NCBI RefSeq assembly: GCF_024972735.1
Contig: NZ_CP087723.1
Span: forward strand, 1,984,001-2,048,000
Direction of reading: 5' to 3'
From: Halalkaliarchaeum sp. AArc-CO
GTDB taxonomy: Archaea > Halobacteriota > Halobacteria > Halobacteriales > Haloferacaceae
DNA length: 64,000 nt
Shown here: positions 16,262 through 25,224 of the stretch, one piece after another
Layout: each line of letters begins with the position of its first letter
How positions within the stretch are numbered: the stretch's first letter is position 1
Program-made: the position numbers and the translations under genes
Notes under the pieces: generated by a model
What the model was told of the DNA's origin: nothing
Seen by the model: only the letters and a program-made list of their open reading frames with translations
The model's database searches: none

Positions 16262-17329
16262 ATGACGAGCGTGAAGGAGTTCCGGATCGAAACCGAGCCG
16301 ACCGCGACAGAGACGGGACGCGGACGGTTTTACTTCACCGACGCGTACTCGGTGTTCGACTGGGGGCAGATGCCGGATCCGATTCCGAACAAGGGGGCGA
16401 GCCTCTGTGTGATGGGTGCCGACAACTTCGAGCGTCTCGACGCTGCGGGGATTCCGACCCACTACCGGGGAGTCGTGCCTGCCGGAACCGACGACGCGGC
16501 CGGGGATCGCGAGTCGACGTCGCTTTCGGCTGCCGCCGAGGCGGTCGAATCGGGCGAAGCAGAACCCCCACGCGAGATGGAGATCCAACTCACACAGGTT
16601 CCAGACCTCCCGTACGACGGTGAATCGTACGACTACGGTGCGTACCACGCCGAGGCGGGCGACAACTACCTCGTCCCCCTGGAGGTCGTGTTTCGCAACA
16701 CCGTTCCCGTCGGTTCCAGCCTGCGATCCCGAACCGACCCTGCCGATCTCGGACTCGATTTCGACACCTGGCCCGACGAGACCGTCGACCTCCCGAAGCC
16801 GGTGGTGGAGTTCTCCACGAAATACGAGGAACAGGACCGATATCTCGACCGGATCACAGCAGACGAGATCGCGGGGAAGGCCGACATTGACGACCTCGAG
16901 ACGCTCGCACGCGAGGTGAACGACGTCGTCACGGAACGGGCGACGGACGCGGGGTTCGTCCACGAGGACGGGAAAATAGAGGTCCTGTACCACGGCGGAG
17001 CGCTCCGCGTGGCCGATGTCGTGGGGACGTTCGACGAAAACAGGTTCTCCTACGGCGGGCAAGAAGTCTCGAAGGAGGTCGTGAGACAGTGGTACAAACG
17101 GGAACAGCCCGAATGGGTCGACGCCGTCGCCGCGGCAAAGCGGGACGTCACAGAACGGGAGATCGCCGACTGGCGGCGGCTCTGTTCGGCCGAACCGACG
17201 TCGCTTCCCCCCGACGTACTCGACGCGGTCTCGAAACTGTATGCCGCCGGCGCCAACGCGTACACCGGACGGGAGTGGTTCGACGCACCCCCGATCGGCG
17301 ACGCCGTCGAAAAGGTCCGGCGGCTGTAA
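16262..17329 (+). CDS. purC: Phosphoribosylaminoimidazole-succinocarboxamide synthase (SAICAR synthetase)
   Basis: 355-aa PurC, which joins CAIR and aspartate with ATP in purine synthesis. The N-terminal ATP-grasp-like lobe shows [29 protein letters not shown] and a later [17 protein letters not shown] that match SAICAR synthetase conserved blocks. The C-terminal half is longer than bacterial PurC (about 240 aa) but has the usual haloarchaeal length as I recall. In-frame upstream codons exist from 16232, but the ATG at 16262 gives the expected MTSVKEF start. It is divergent from the TIGR00300 gene. Confidence 0.88.
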   Translation: MTSVKEFRIETEPTATETGRGRFYFTDAYSVFDWGQMPDPIPNKGASLCVMGADNFERLDAAGIPTHYRGVVPAGTDDAAGDRESTSLSAAAEAVESGEAEPPREMEIQLTQVPDLPYDGESYDYGAYHAEAGDNYLVPLEVVFRNTVPVGSSLRSRTDPADLGLDFDTWPDETVDLPKPVVEFSTKYEEQDRYLDRITADEIAGKADIDDLETLAREVNDVVTERATDAGFVHEDGKIEVLYHGGALRVADVVGTFDENRFSYGGQEVSKEVVRQWYKREQPEWVDAVAAAKRDVTEREIADWRRLCSAEPTSLPPDVLDAVSKLYAAGANAYTGREWFDAPPIGDAVEKVRRL

Positions 17330-17352
17330 CGTCCGGCGGCTGTAACGTCCGG
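17315..17352. repeat. 16-bp tandem duplication across the purC stop codon
   Basis: The unit GTCCGGCGGCTGTAAC, which encodes the last codons of purC and its stop, occurs at 17315-17330 and again at 17331-17346. A six-base partial third copy follows to 17352. It looks like recent slippage that left the first stop in place. Confidence 0.85.
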
Positions 17353-17408
17353 AAGCTGCAGCTCGACGACAGTAGCGCTCGACGGAAGAGACCTCCCGTC
17401 CTGGCCGA

Positions 17409-17675
17409 CTACACCGCCAGTTCGCCTTTCGCCTTGATGACCGTCAACTCCTCGGCCTCGATCGTGTCCACCTCGAGCCAGGTGGGGACGTACTCCCGCT
17501 TCTCGAAGGTTTCCCGCTCGTCCTCCGTTCCGATCGTACACCACAGCTGAACCTCGTCTGGACCGTGCCAGTCGCCCTGGCGTTTGACGGTGAAACAGAC
17601 GAGTTCCTCACCCTCGTACTCGATGATGGCGTCCTTGCGGATCCCCGGGTCCCCCCGAACGATGAGGTGTTGCAT
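17409..17675 (-). CDS. HAH_0734-family small protein
   Basis: 88-aa acidic haloarchaeal protein (MQHLIVRGDPGIRKDAIIEY, then VQLWCTIGTEDE and WLEVDTIEAEELTVIKAKG). The sequence matches my memory of the family named after HAH_0734, which has no known function. A longer in-frame start exists at 17834, but the ATG at 17675 avoids overlap with the neighbouring gene and gives the family N-terminus. It converges with purC. Confidence 0.8.
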   Translation of the reverse strand: MQHLIVRGDPGIRKDAIIEYEGEELVCFTVKRQGDWHGPDEVQLWCTIGTEDERETFEKREYVPTWLEVDTIEAEELTVIKAKGELAV

Positions 17676-17748
17676 ACTTCCTGGTTCTGTAGGCCCGGGC
17701 TTGAAGTCTTCGAAGATCAGTCCTCGGCCGCATTCTCCCCTCCCGAAA

Positions 17749-18273
17749 TCAGCCCCCGACCGAAAACGGCGATTCGGTCTCGCGCCACTTCCATCCGGGC
17801 AGCCGCGTCTGGAACCCCGCGGCGAGCGCCGCATCGAGGTCGTCCAGCCCGGCGGCGTCGTCCCCGGGGTCCAGGTCGGGGCGCCCGTCGTCTACGTCCG
17901 GCTCCGCGTAGTGAACGTGCGAGTCCGCGAAGTGAAACGTCGCCTCCGCCAGCAGCGCGAGGGGCTGACCGCCGGCGATCGTCGACGCCAGTTTCCGACC
18001 GAGTATCTCGTCGACGACGAACCCCGGATAGTCCCCTTCGATATCCAGGTCCCGGAGGAGGCCGACGTAGCCGGCGACGTTCACCGCACAGTCCCCGTCG
18101 GCAAACACCGTCGCGACCTCGCGGCGATACTGCTCGCGGTCTACCGTACCCACGTCAGTCTCGAACAGTTCCCCCAGCGCAGTCCGGGTGTCGTTTATAA
18201 GTGGAACGACGATCGGCGCGCGGTCGCGGACCCAGTCGCGCTCGCTTGCGACCGTCTCGGGCGTTATTCGCAT
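17749..18273 (-). CDS. Conserved haloarchaeal protein of unknown function
   Basis: 174-aa soluble acidic protein, mostly helical (RDWVRDRAPIVVPLINDTRTAL, REVATVFADGDCAVNVAGYVGLL), with an Asp/Pro-rich segment near 130-145 and a WKWRETESPF end. No catalytic motif is recognised. A TATA-like CAATTTAAG on the minus strand near 18297-18305 lies about 26 bp before the ATG at 18273, so it is probably leaderless. It is divergent from the aCPSF1 gene, and their starts are 260 bp apart. Confidence 0.72.
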   Translation of the reverse strand: MRITPETVASERDWVRDRAPIVVPLINDTRTALGELFETDVGTVDREQYRREVATVFADGDCAVNVAGYVGLLRDLDIEGDYPGFVVDEILGRKLASTIAGGQPLALLAEATFHFADSHVHYAEPDVDDGRPDLDPGDDAAGLDDLDAALAAGFQTRLPGWKWRETESPFSVGG

Positions 18274-18348
18274 ACGACCGGATCGACCGCTGTCCTCTTA
18301 AATTGCCGGCCGTCGAGGGATCGCCACGAACCGCGTCTTTGCGAAGGC

Positions 18349-18358
18349 TTTTATAATA
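18349..18358 (+). promoter_or_regulatory. TATA-like box for the aCPSF1 gene
   Basis: CTTTTATAATAAT around 18347-18359 is the best TATA-like element ahead of 18533, with a second possible one (GCGTTTAAGG) just after. Either would leave a 5' leader of about 140-155 nt, long for a haloarchaeon. Confidence 0.45.
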
Positions 18359-18443
18359 ATCGCGTTTAAGGTTCGTTCGAGCGGGTTTTCCTGCACTGTT
18401 CCCGCACTGCAGCCCCGGATACGAACCCGGACAGACTACCACT

Positions 18444-18536
18444 ATGTACCCTCGTGGCTCGACCGTCCCGGCGATACCGCTATCGAGCAGTGCCGTCCGG
18501 CGGTCGGTCGCGGCGGGGAACCTCTTTGAGCTATGA
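18444..18536 (+). CDS. Possible 30-aa upstream ORF overlapping the aCPSF1 start
   Basis: A short frame begins MYPRGSTVPAIPL and ends NLFEL. Its TGA overlaps the ATG of the aCPSF1 gene as ATGA. It lies in the unusually long leader of that gene. No Shine-Dalgarno sequence precedes either start, so terminating ribosomes could pass to the main start. The composition is not acidic, unlike most genes here, so it may be a leader peptide of no function of its own or chance. Confidence 0.3.
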   Translation: MYPRGSTVPAIPLSSSAVRRSVAAGNLFEL

Positions 18537-20458
18537 GCGCAGTCGACAAACAACTCGAGCAGATACGAGACGAGATCGAACAGGAAGTACCGCCGGACAT
18601 CCACGTTTCCGACGTCAAGTACGAAGGACCGGAGGTCGTCGTGTACACCCAGCATCCGAAGGAGTTCGCCCAGGACGGCGACCTCGTTCGCCGGCTCGCG
18701 TCGAAACTTCGAAAGCGGATCACCGTCCGCCCCGACCCCAACGTATTGACGCCGCCATCGGAGGCGGAAGCCGCGATCCAGAACGTCATCCCCGACGAGG
18801 CCGGCGTGACGGACCTCGATTTCCACGCCGACACTGGCGAGGTCGTGATCGAGGCCGAAAAGCCGGGGATGGTGATCGGTCGACACGGGTCGACGCTGCG
18901 GCAGATCACCCAGGAAGTCGGCTGGACCCCGGAGGTCGTCAGAACGCCGCCGATCGAGTCGGCGACCGTGTCGAACGTCCGGAACTTCCTGAAACAGGAA
19001 CGCGAGGAGCGACGCGACATTCTCGAGCGCGTCGGCAGGCAGATCCACCGCGAGGAGATGGCCGACGAACAGTGGGTGCGAATCACCACACTCGGCTGCT
19101 GTCGGGAGGTCGGTCGGGCCGCGTTCATCCTGTCGACGGCTGAGACGCGTATCCTCATCGACTGTGGGGACAAGCCCGGCGCCGAAGGGGAGGTCCCGTA
19201 CCTCCAGGTGCCCGAGGCGCTGGGGGCCGGCGCGACGAACATCGACGCGGTGGTGCTCACCCACGCCCACCTCGACCACTCCGCGCTGATCCCGTTGCTG
19301 TTCAAGTACGGCTACGACGGGCCGATCTACTGTACGGAGCCGACGCGGGACCTCATGGGGTTGTTGCAGCTCGACTACCTCGACGTCGCCACAAAGGAGG
19401 GTCGGACGCCGCCGTACCAGTCGGAGATGGTGCGGGAGGCGATCAAACACACGATCCCCCTCGAATACGGCGACGTCACCGACATCGCCCCCGACGTGAA
19501 GCTGACGCTCCACAACGCGGGCCACATCCTCGGCTCTGCAGTGTCTCACTTCCACATCGGGGACGGACTGTACAACGTCGCGTTCTCCGGTGACATTCAC
19601 TACGACGACACCCGCCTTTTCAACGGCGCGGTCAACGACTTCCCCCGCGTCGAGACGCTCGTCCTCGAGTCGACCTACGGCGGGCGAAACGACTACCAGA
19701 CCGACCAGGAGGACTCCGAGCGGAAACTGATCGATGTGATCAACCGGACAGCCGACGACGGCGGGAAAGTGCTGATCCCGGCGTTCGCGGTGGGGCGGTC
19801 ACAGGAGATCATGCTCGTGCTGGAGAAGGCGATGCGCAACGGGGAGATTCCGGAGATGCCGGTCCACCTCGACGGGATGATCTGGGAGGCGACGGCGATC
19901 CACACCACCTATCCGGAGTATCTGCGCGACGAACTCCAGAACCGGATCTTCCACGACGACGAGAACCCGTTCCTCGCCGACCAGTTCAACCACATCGACG
20001 GCGGGGAGGACGAACGACAGGAGGTCGCCGACGGCGGCCCCTGCATCGTTCTCTCGACGTCGGGGATGGTCACCGGCGGACCGATCATGTCCTGGCTCCG
20101 TCACGTCGGAACCGAACCGGAGTCGCGGCTCGTGTTCGTCGGCTACCAGGCCCAAGGGACCCTCGGCCGCCGGATCCAGAACGGCTGGGACGAGATCCCG
20201 ATCAACACCCGGGGCAACCACGGCCGCGGGGAGACGCTCAAGCTCGAAATGGACGTCGAGACGGTCGACGGCTTCTCCGGTCACGCAGACAGACAAGGCC
20301 TCGAGAACTTCGTCAAGACGATGAACCCCCGCCCCGAGAAAGTGCTTTGTGTCCACGGCGACGAGCGCTCCGTCCAGGACCTCTCCTCCGCGCTGTATCA
20401 CGAATACAACATGCGGACGTTCGCGCCGAAGAACCTCGAAACGTTCCGATTTAAATAG
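18533..20458 (+). CDS. Transcription termination ribonuclease aCPSF1 (FttA), KH plus beta-CASP metallo-beta-lactamase
   Basis: 641-aa archaeal CPSF73 homologue. aCPSF1/FttA cleaves nascent RNA after U-rich sites and terminates archaeal transcription. Residues 1-145 hold two KH domains (GMVIGRHG at 112-119). The metallo-beta-lactamase domain follows with HAHLDH at 244-249. The beta-CASP domain carries the motifs GRSQEIMLVLEKA and STSGMVTGGP, and the late FSGHADRQ holds another zinc ligand. Length and order match the archaeal family. It ends one base from the stop of the convergent thiamine-binding protein gene. Confidence 0.95.
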   Translation: MSAVDKQLEQIRDEIEQEVPPDIHVSDVKYEGPEVVVYTQHPKEFAQDGDLVRRLASKLRKRITVRPDPNVLTPPSEAEAAIQNVIPDEAGVTDLDFHADTGEVVIEAEKPGMVIGRHGSTLRQITQEVGWTPEVVRTPPIESATVSNVRNFLKQEREERRDILERVGRQIHREEMADEQWVRITTLGCCREVGRAAFILSTAETRILIDCGDKPGAEGEVPYLQVPEALGAGATNIDAVVLTHAHLDHSALIPLLFKYGYDGPIYCTEPTRDLMGLLQLDYLDVATKEGRTPPYQSEMVREAIKHTIPLEYGDVTDIAPDVKLTLHNAGHILGSAVSHFHIGDGLYNVAFSGDIHYDDTRLFNGAVNDFPRVETLVLESTYGGRNDYQTDQEDSERKLIDVINRTADDGGKVLIPAFAVGRSQEIMLVLEKAMRNGEIPEMPVHLDGMIWEATAIHTTYPEYLRDELQNRIFHDDENPFLADQFNHIDGGEDERQEVADGGPCIVLSTSGMVTGGPIMSWLRHVGTEPESRLVFVGYQAQGTLGRRIQNGWDEIPINTRGNHGRGETLKLEMDVETVDGFSGHADRQGLENFVKTMNPRPEKVLCVHGDERSVQDLSSALYHEYNMRTFAPKNLETFRFK

Positions 20459-20459
20459 C

Positions 20460-20768
20460 TCACTCCGATTTCGCGGGGCGACCGAGTTCGCGTTCGACTG
20501 CCTCGACTTTTTCGCTCGCGCGCTGGTCCCGCGTCCGTTTGTCGTCGATCTTGAGAAAGGTGCTCACCCGGTCCCCGTCGACCGCCTTGTGGGCTGCGGC
20601 AACCGCATCGAGCAGAGTGTCGACGTCGTCGGCCTCGACCACTGTGCCCATCGGATTCGTCTCGTAGCTCACGGCGAAGTCGTCGAGGGCGGCAACGGCC
20701 TTCGCTACCTCGCCAGACATGCTCTCTTCGGTCACCGGTGCGACGCTCAACAGGGCGATAACTGTCAT
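20460..20768 (-). CDS. MTH1187-family thiamine-binding protein
   Basis: 102-aa protein of the COG0011/MTH1187 family, small ferredoxin-fold proteins that bind thiamine or related molecules. It begins MTVIALLSVAPVTEESMSGE and carries VSYETNPMGTVVEAD, both family blocks. The C-terminal end is basic/acidic and partly helical. It converges on the aCPSF1 gene with one base between stops, so transcripts must overlap. Confidence 0.85.
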   Translation of the reverse strand: MTVIALLSVAPVTEESMSGEVAKAVAALDDFAVSYETNPMGTVVEADDVDTLLDAVAAAHKAVDGDRVSTFLKIDDKRTRDQRASEKVEAVERELGRPAKSE

Positions 20769-20854
20769 GTCGTCCCGTTCGGGCCTATCAATCGTAAACG
20801 TGCCGCCGACTGCGCGGACAACGGTTTTCAGCGTCGAGCGCCATCGGACGGACG

Positions 20855-21286
20855 ATGGGATACGCGTGTCCAGTCTGCGCGGTCACACAGCCCGGCGGCG
20901 AACACCTCGCACATCACCTGGCGTTTACGGCGATGCTTCACGGCGACGACCACGAGGCGTGGCTCGAGGAGCACGCGCCGGGGTGGGGCGACTGCGGCCC
21001 CGAGGAACTGGCCGAGGTGATCGTCGAGAAGGCGTCCGAGACCGAGGGCCCCGAAGTGGAGCAGACGCACTCCCACGGGGAGTCGGTTCCGACCCGCGAG
21101 CGGCGTCGCCCTGCTTCAAGGGGCGGCGGATTCGACGACGAGGCCGCAGCGATCCTGCAGGAGGCGCAGGCGCTCACCCGAGCGATGATGGACGACGAGG
21201 AAGAAAAAGTGGCGACGCAAGAGGATGAGAAAGCGGACGCTGATAGCGACGGCGACGAAAACGACAGCAATGACATCCAGGACTGA
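20855..21286 (+). CDS. DUF5810-type zinc-binding protein
   Basis: 143-aa haloarchaeal protein. The first 60 residues hold a likely zinc site (Cys5/Cys8 in MGYACPVC, then HLAHH and HGDDHEAWLEEHAPGW). The remainder is acidic and low-complexity. It matches the family annotated DUF5810, usually next to DUF5809 as here. The function is unknown. Confidence 0.8.
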   Translation: MGYACPVCAVTQPGGEHLAHHLAFTAMLHGDDHEAWLEEHAPGWGDCGPEELAEVIVEKASETEGPEVEQTHSHGESVPTRERRRPASRGGGFDDEAAAILQEAQALTRAMMDDEEEKVATQEDEKADADSDGDENDSNDIQD

Positions 21287-21324
21287 CCGACGGGCCTTTT
21301 GAATCCCCGTCCCGAGGAGAACCC

Positions 21325-21741
21325 ATGGAGACGACGGGAGTGTACGAACCCGAGACGATCGAGGAGGCGCAGGAAGCCTACAGGGAGGCCGGCCCCGCGG
21401 CGAAAGTTATCGTTCGCGAGACGGCCAGCGCGATGGAGTTCGACAGTGCCGAATACGAATCACGCGTGACGAGCGACGTCGTCGAGACCGCCCGGGACGC
21501 GCTGTTCGCGTCTCTGCTTTCGGTCCGGATCGGGAGCCGCGAGGAGTTCGAGGAGTGGTGTGGGGAGCGACCGTCGTACGACAGCCGGCTCGTCGGCGGG
21601 GAGAACGTCGACCGGGTCGTCTGGCACGCCGCACCGTTCGCAAAGCGGGTCGTTGCGGCGACCTTCCAGGACGCTCGGGAGGCTGCGATTGCGACGGTTC
21701 GACGGCAGGCGTTCGGCGAGATCTATCGGAATCGGTTGTAG
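21325..21741 (+). CDS. DUF5809-type protein
   Basis: 138-aa, mostly helical soluble protein (YEPETIEEAQEAYREAGPAAK, then SREEFEEWCGERP and VWHAAPFAKRVVAATFQDAR). It follows the DUF5810-type gene after 38 bp on the same strand, an arrangement I recall as common in haloarchaea. No function is known. Confidence 0.8.
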   Translation: METTGVYEPETIEEAQEAYREAGPAAKVIVRETASAMEFDSAEYESRVTSDVVETARDALFASLLSVRIGSREEFEEWCGERPSYDSRLVGGENVDRVVWHAAPFAKRVVAATFQDAREAAIATVRRQAFGEIYRNRL

Positions 21742-21857
21742 CCATATCGCTGGCCAACGCACACCCGACGCCAGGCCGGATTCCTGCTGATGGGATGTGT
21801 GAAATCGGCCTTTGTGCCTACAGAAGGGATTCAAGTAGACGGAGCGAACCTGTTACC

Positions 21858-23303
21858 ATGAACCGACGACGCCTGCTCGCCGTGTCTGCCGCCCTCGCCG
21901 TCGAGGGGATCGCCGGCTGTGTCGGCGACGGTCCCGGCGACAACGGTGGCTCGATGACCCCCGCCGGACCGCTCCCGGACGTGGACGACGAAACGCTCGC
22001 GACGACGATTCGGAACGCCAACGGGTTCACGTTCGACCTGTTCGACCGACTTTCCCACGCTGCCGACGAAGACGGAGCCCCCAACCTGTTTGCGTCCCCG
22101 CTGTCGGTGTCGACGGCCCTTGCGATGACGTACGCCGGGGCCAGGGGAGTGACGCGGGAAGAAATGCGTGCAGCGTTGCGATACGACCTGGGCGACGCCG
22201 ATACCGCCGGGGACGCTGGGAATGACGACACTGACGGAAACGACGGTGACGAAGACGCTGGAACCGACGTCCCGAACGAGGCGCTCCACGGGGCGATCGC
22301 CGAGCTGCTGTCCCGGCTGAACGAACGTGGTGAAGCGATCGACCCGGAGGACCTCCCGTCGGCGTACGACGAGGAAGACGATCCCGTCCCGTTCGAACTG
22401 TCGATCGTCAACGCGATCTGGGGGCAAGAGAGCTACCCGTTCCGCGAGGAGTATCTGGACCTGCTCGAGACCTTCTACGGCGCGGGGCTTCGCGAGGTGG
22501 ATTACGTGAGCGACGCGGACGGCGCCCGCGAGGACATAAACGAGTGGGTGGCCGGCCAGACCGAAGACCGGATCGACGAGCTACTCCCGCAGGGTGCGCT
22601 GGACGAACTCACCCGGCTGGTGTTGACAAACGCCATCTACTTCCAGGCCAACTGGGCCGAGCCGTTCGAAGAACAGGCGACCGAGATCGGGCCGTTCACT
22701 ACACTCGAGGACGAGTCGGTCGAGGTCCCGATGATGCGCCACACGGAGATCAGCGTCCCGTACGCGCAGACCGACCTGTCCGGCGGTGACGTAAAATCGG
22801 TCGAGCTTCCGTACGTGGGAGACGACGTCTCCATGCTGGTCGTCCTCCCCGAGGAGGGCGCATTCGAATCGGTCGCGGCCAGCTTCGACGGCGACGATCT
22901 CGCCGCCATCCTCGAGGACCTGGACCGACGGGAGGGACGGGTCGAACTCCCCCGATTCGAGTTCGAGTCCGGCTTCCAGCTGCGGCCCGCCCTCGAAGAA
23001 CTGGGGATGGTCGAAGCGTTCGACCCGGACGAGGCCGACCTCACGGGGATGTACGATCCCGACGACCCCGCCGCAGGCGGCGAGAACCTGTTCGTCGACG
23101 ACGTGTACCACGACAGCTACGTCGCAGTCGACGAAGAGGGAACCGAAGCAGCCGCTGCAACGGCGGTCGTCGTCTCCGCGGATTCGGCGCCGGCGGATCC
23201 CTTCGAATTCGTCGCCGACAGACCGTTCCTGTTCCTGATCCGCGACCGGCCCACAGACGCGCTGCTGTTTTACGGTCGGGTCGCCGATCCGACCGCGGAG
23301 TGA
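21858..23303 (+). CDS. Lipoprotein serpin (serine protease inhibitor fold)
   Basis: 481-aa serpin. The N-terminus is a Tat-like lipoprotein signal (RRRLLAVSAALAVEGIAGC), with the lipid-accepting Cys at 21, so the protein should be anchored outside the cell. Serpin blocks follow: NLFASPLSVSTALAMTYAGA (76-95), LTNAIYFQANWAEPF (256-270), LPRFEFES and the C-terminal DRPFLFLIRD. The hinge DEEGTEAAAATA (425-436) is the consensus of inhibitory serpins. Counting from it puts P1-P1' at Asp442-Ser443. An acidic 30-residue insert lies near 112-140. The ATG at 21858 gives the signal peptide; the frame upstream is open but unsuited. Confidence 0.93.
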   Translation: MNRRRLLAVSAALAVEGIAGCVGDGPGDNGGSMTPAGPLPDVDDETLATTIRNANGFTFDLFDRLSHAADEDGAPNLFASPLSVSTALAMTYAGARGVTREEMRAALRYDLGDADTAGDAGNDDTDGNDGDEDAGTDVPNEALHGAIAELLSRLNERGEAIDPEDLPSAYDEEDDPVPFELSIVNAIWGQESYPFREEYLDLLETFYGAGLREVDYVSDADGAREDINEWVAGQTEDRIDELLPQGALDELTRLVLTNAIYFQANWAEPFEEQATEIGPFTTLEDESVEVPMMRHTEISVPYAQTDLSGGDVKSVELPYVGDDVSMLVVLPEEGAFESVAASFDGDDLAAILEDLDRREGRVELPRFEFESGFQLRPALEELGMVEAFDPDEADLTGMYDPDDPAAGGENLFVDDVYHDSYVAVDEEGTEAAAATAVVVSADSAPADPFEFVADRPFLFLIRDRPTDALLFYGRVADPTAE

Positions 23304-23367
23304 CAGCCGGCGGATTTCGCCACCGGCCCGCCCGCGTCCAGTGCCCGACGGGAGATCCATAACAGCA

Positions 23368-23417
23368 ACTTTATCACTCGCAGAGAGCGAATCACGCACA
23401 AGATTACTCCAGGAGGT
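23368..23417 (+). promoter_or_regulatory. Promoter and Shine-Dalgarno for aIF2 gamma
   Basis: A TATA-like ACTTTATCAC lies at 23368-23377. A strong AGGAGGT at 23411-23417, five bases before the GTG at 23423, decides that start. A Shine-Dalgarno this clear is uncommon in the window. Confidence 0.6.
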
Positions 23418-23422
23418 ACACG

Positions 23423-24658
23423 GTGACACGAAACCACAAACAACCGGAGGTGAACATCGGACTGGTCGGCCACGTCGACCACGGCAAAACGACGCTCGTA
23501 CAGGCGCTGTCGGGGTCGTGGACCGACCAGCACTCCGAGGAGATGAAACGCGGTATCTCCATACGGCTCGGGTACGCGGACGCGACGTTCCGCGAGTGCC
23601 CGGGGATGGACGAACCGGAACGATACACAGTCGAAGAGGAGTGCCCCGACGGGGAGGAAAGCGAGCCCCTGCGTACGGTGTCGTTCGTCGACGCGCCGGG
23701 CCACGAGACCCTGATGGCGACGATGCTTTCGGGCGCCGCGATCATGGACGGCGCCGTGCTGGTGGTCAGCGCCACCGAAGACGTCCCCCAGGCGCAGACC
23801 GAAGAGCACCTGATGGCGCTGGACATCATCGGCATCGACAACATCGTCGTCGCCCAGAACAAGATCGACCTCGTCGATCGAGATCGGGCGGTCGATCACT
23901 ACGAACAGATCCAGGGGTTCATCGAGGGAACCGTCGCCGAGGGATCGCCGATCGTCCCGGTGAGCGCCCAGCAGAACGTGAACATGGACCTGCTCATCCA
24001 GGCGGTCGAAGAGGAGATTCCCACGCCGGACCGGGACCCCGATCTGTCCCCGCGGATGTTCGCGGCCCGCTCGTTCGACATCAACCGGCCGGGCGCGACC
24101 CACGAGGACCTGGTCGGCGGCGTCGTCGGCGGGTCGCTCGTGCGTGGCACCCTGTCGGTCGGCGACGAACTGGAGCTCCGACCCGGTCGACAGGTCGAGG
24201 AAGGGGGACAGTCCGAGTGGCGCTCCCTCGAGACGACCGTCCGGTCGCTGCAGGCCGGGGGATCCCCAGTCGAGGAAGCGTCGCCGGGTGGGCTGCTCGG
24301 CGTCGGCACCGGGCTGGATCCGAGCCTCACCAAAGGCGACGCCCTCGCCGGACAGGTCGCCGGCGAGCCCGGCACGCTCCCGCCGACCCGCGAGTCGTTC
24401 GAGATGGACGTCGAACTGCTCGATCGGGTCGTCGGCGAGGGCGACGGCGACGGTAACGTCGAGGAAATCTCCACCGGTGAACCGCTCATGCTCACCGTCG
24501 GCACCGCCACGACGGTCGGCGCGGTGACGAGCGCCCGTGGCGGGGAGTGTGAGGTAAACCTCAAGCGTCCCGTCTGTGCCGAAGACGGCGCCAAGATCGC
24601 GATCAACCGGCGCGTCGGTGCCCGGTGGCGGCTCATCGGCGTCGGGACGCTCAAGTGA
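23423..24658 (+). CDS. eif2g: Translation initiation factor aIF2 subunit gamma
   Basis: 411-aa GTPase subunit of archaeal IF2, which carries Met-tRNAi to the ribosome. G1 is GHVDHGKTT at 16-24, G3 DAPGHE, and G4 NKID. Domains II and III follow ([21 protein letters not shown], later [14 protein letters not shown], ending [15 protein letters not shown]). The start is GTG, fixed by a strong Shine-Dalgarno sequence. It heads a cluster with a PIN-domain gene and rpoE1, a conserved archaeal order. Confidence 0.96.
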   Translation: MTRNHKQPEVNIGLVGHVDHGKTTLVQALSGSWTDQHSEEMKRGISIRLGYADATFRECPGMDEPERYTVEEECPDGEESEPLRTVSFVDAPGHETLMATMLSGAAIMDGAVLVVSATEDVPQAQTEEHLMALDIIGIDNIVVAQNKIDLVDRDRAVDHYEQIQGFIEGTVAEGSPIVPVSAQQNVNMDLLIQAVEEEIPTPDRDPDLSPRMFAARSFDINRPGATHEDLVGGVVGGSLVRGTLSVGDELELRPGRQVEEGGQSEWRSLETTVRSLQAGGSPVEEASPGGLLGVGTGLDPSLTKGDALAGQVAGEPGTLPPTRESFEMDVELLDRVVGEGDGDGNVEEISTGEPLMLTVGTATTVGAVTSARGGECEVNLKRPVCAEDGAKIAINRRVGARWRLIGVGTLK

Positions 24659-24676
24659 ACGTGAGTGTGAGAACCC

Positions 24677-25054
24677 GTGGCCACCGTCGTGATGGACACG
24701 AGCTCCCTGATGATGCCCGTGGAGTGTGGCGTTCGCGTGTTCGAGGAACTCGATCGACTCCTCGGCGAGGTCGATCCGCTCGCGCCGCAGCCGGTGGTCG
24801 CGGAGCTGGAGTCGCTCGCCTCGGGCGCCGGCGAGGAGGCGACAGCCGCCAGTGTCGGACTGGACCTCTCGAAACGGTGCGACGTCCGGGAGACGGAGGC
24901 CCGCTACGCCGACGACGCCGTGTTAGAGCTGGCAGTCGCCGAGGGCGCGTACGCGGTGACCAACGATCTCCCCCTGCGGGACCGGCTCCTGGACGCGGGT
25001 GTTCCAGTAATCGGTTTAAGGGGTCGGAACACACTGGCAATAACGGAGCCGTGA
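24677..25054 (+). CDS. PIN-domain protein (Fcf1/UTP24-like)
   Basis: 125-aa PIN-fold protein, a likely Mg-dependent RNase. The acidic active site is visible as Asp7 (VVMDTSSLMMP), Glu43/Glu45 (PVVAELESLA), Asp79-Asp80 (RYADDAVLELA) and TNDLPLRDRL near 95-104. It lies 18 bp after aIF2 gamma, where archaea typically keep a PIN gene related to the rRNA nuclease Fcf1. The start is GTG at 24677; MATVVMD aligns better than the later ATG. Confidence 0.88.
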   Translation: MATVVMDTSSLMMPVECGVRVFEELDRLLGEVDPLAPQPVVAELESLASGAGEEATAASVGLDLSKRCDVRETEARYADDAVLELAVAEGAYAVTNDLPLRDRLLDAGVPVIGLRGRNTLAITEP

Positions 25055-25224
25055 ACCCGACGGCGTCGCTCCGGCGTCGCCAAACGCGGGACGGTACACT
25101 GCGATCCGCGGAAACCAGGGAGATTATACGGCGGCGACGAGACAGCAACCCTACAGGAAGACGGTCACGGGGAGACGAACGGTACGAGATGACGAACGTC
25201 ACAGGAATGCGAGGTATCTGATCA

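Noticed and set aside
17409-17834. Longer start for the HAH_0734-family gene
   Set aside because: The extension to 17834 overlaps the end of the gene at 17749-18273 and lacks family-like sequence; the ATG at 17675 is preferred.
25055-25224. Missed gene between the PIN gene and rpoE1
   Set aside because: Only a ten-codon frame ends near 25221; the interval is better read as a spacer with a TATA-like box.
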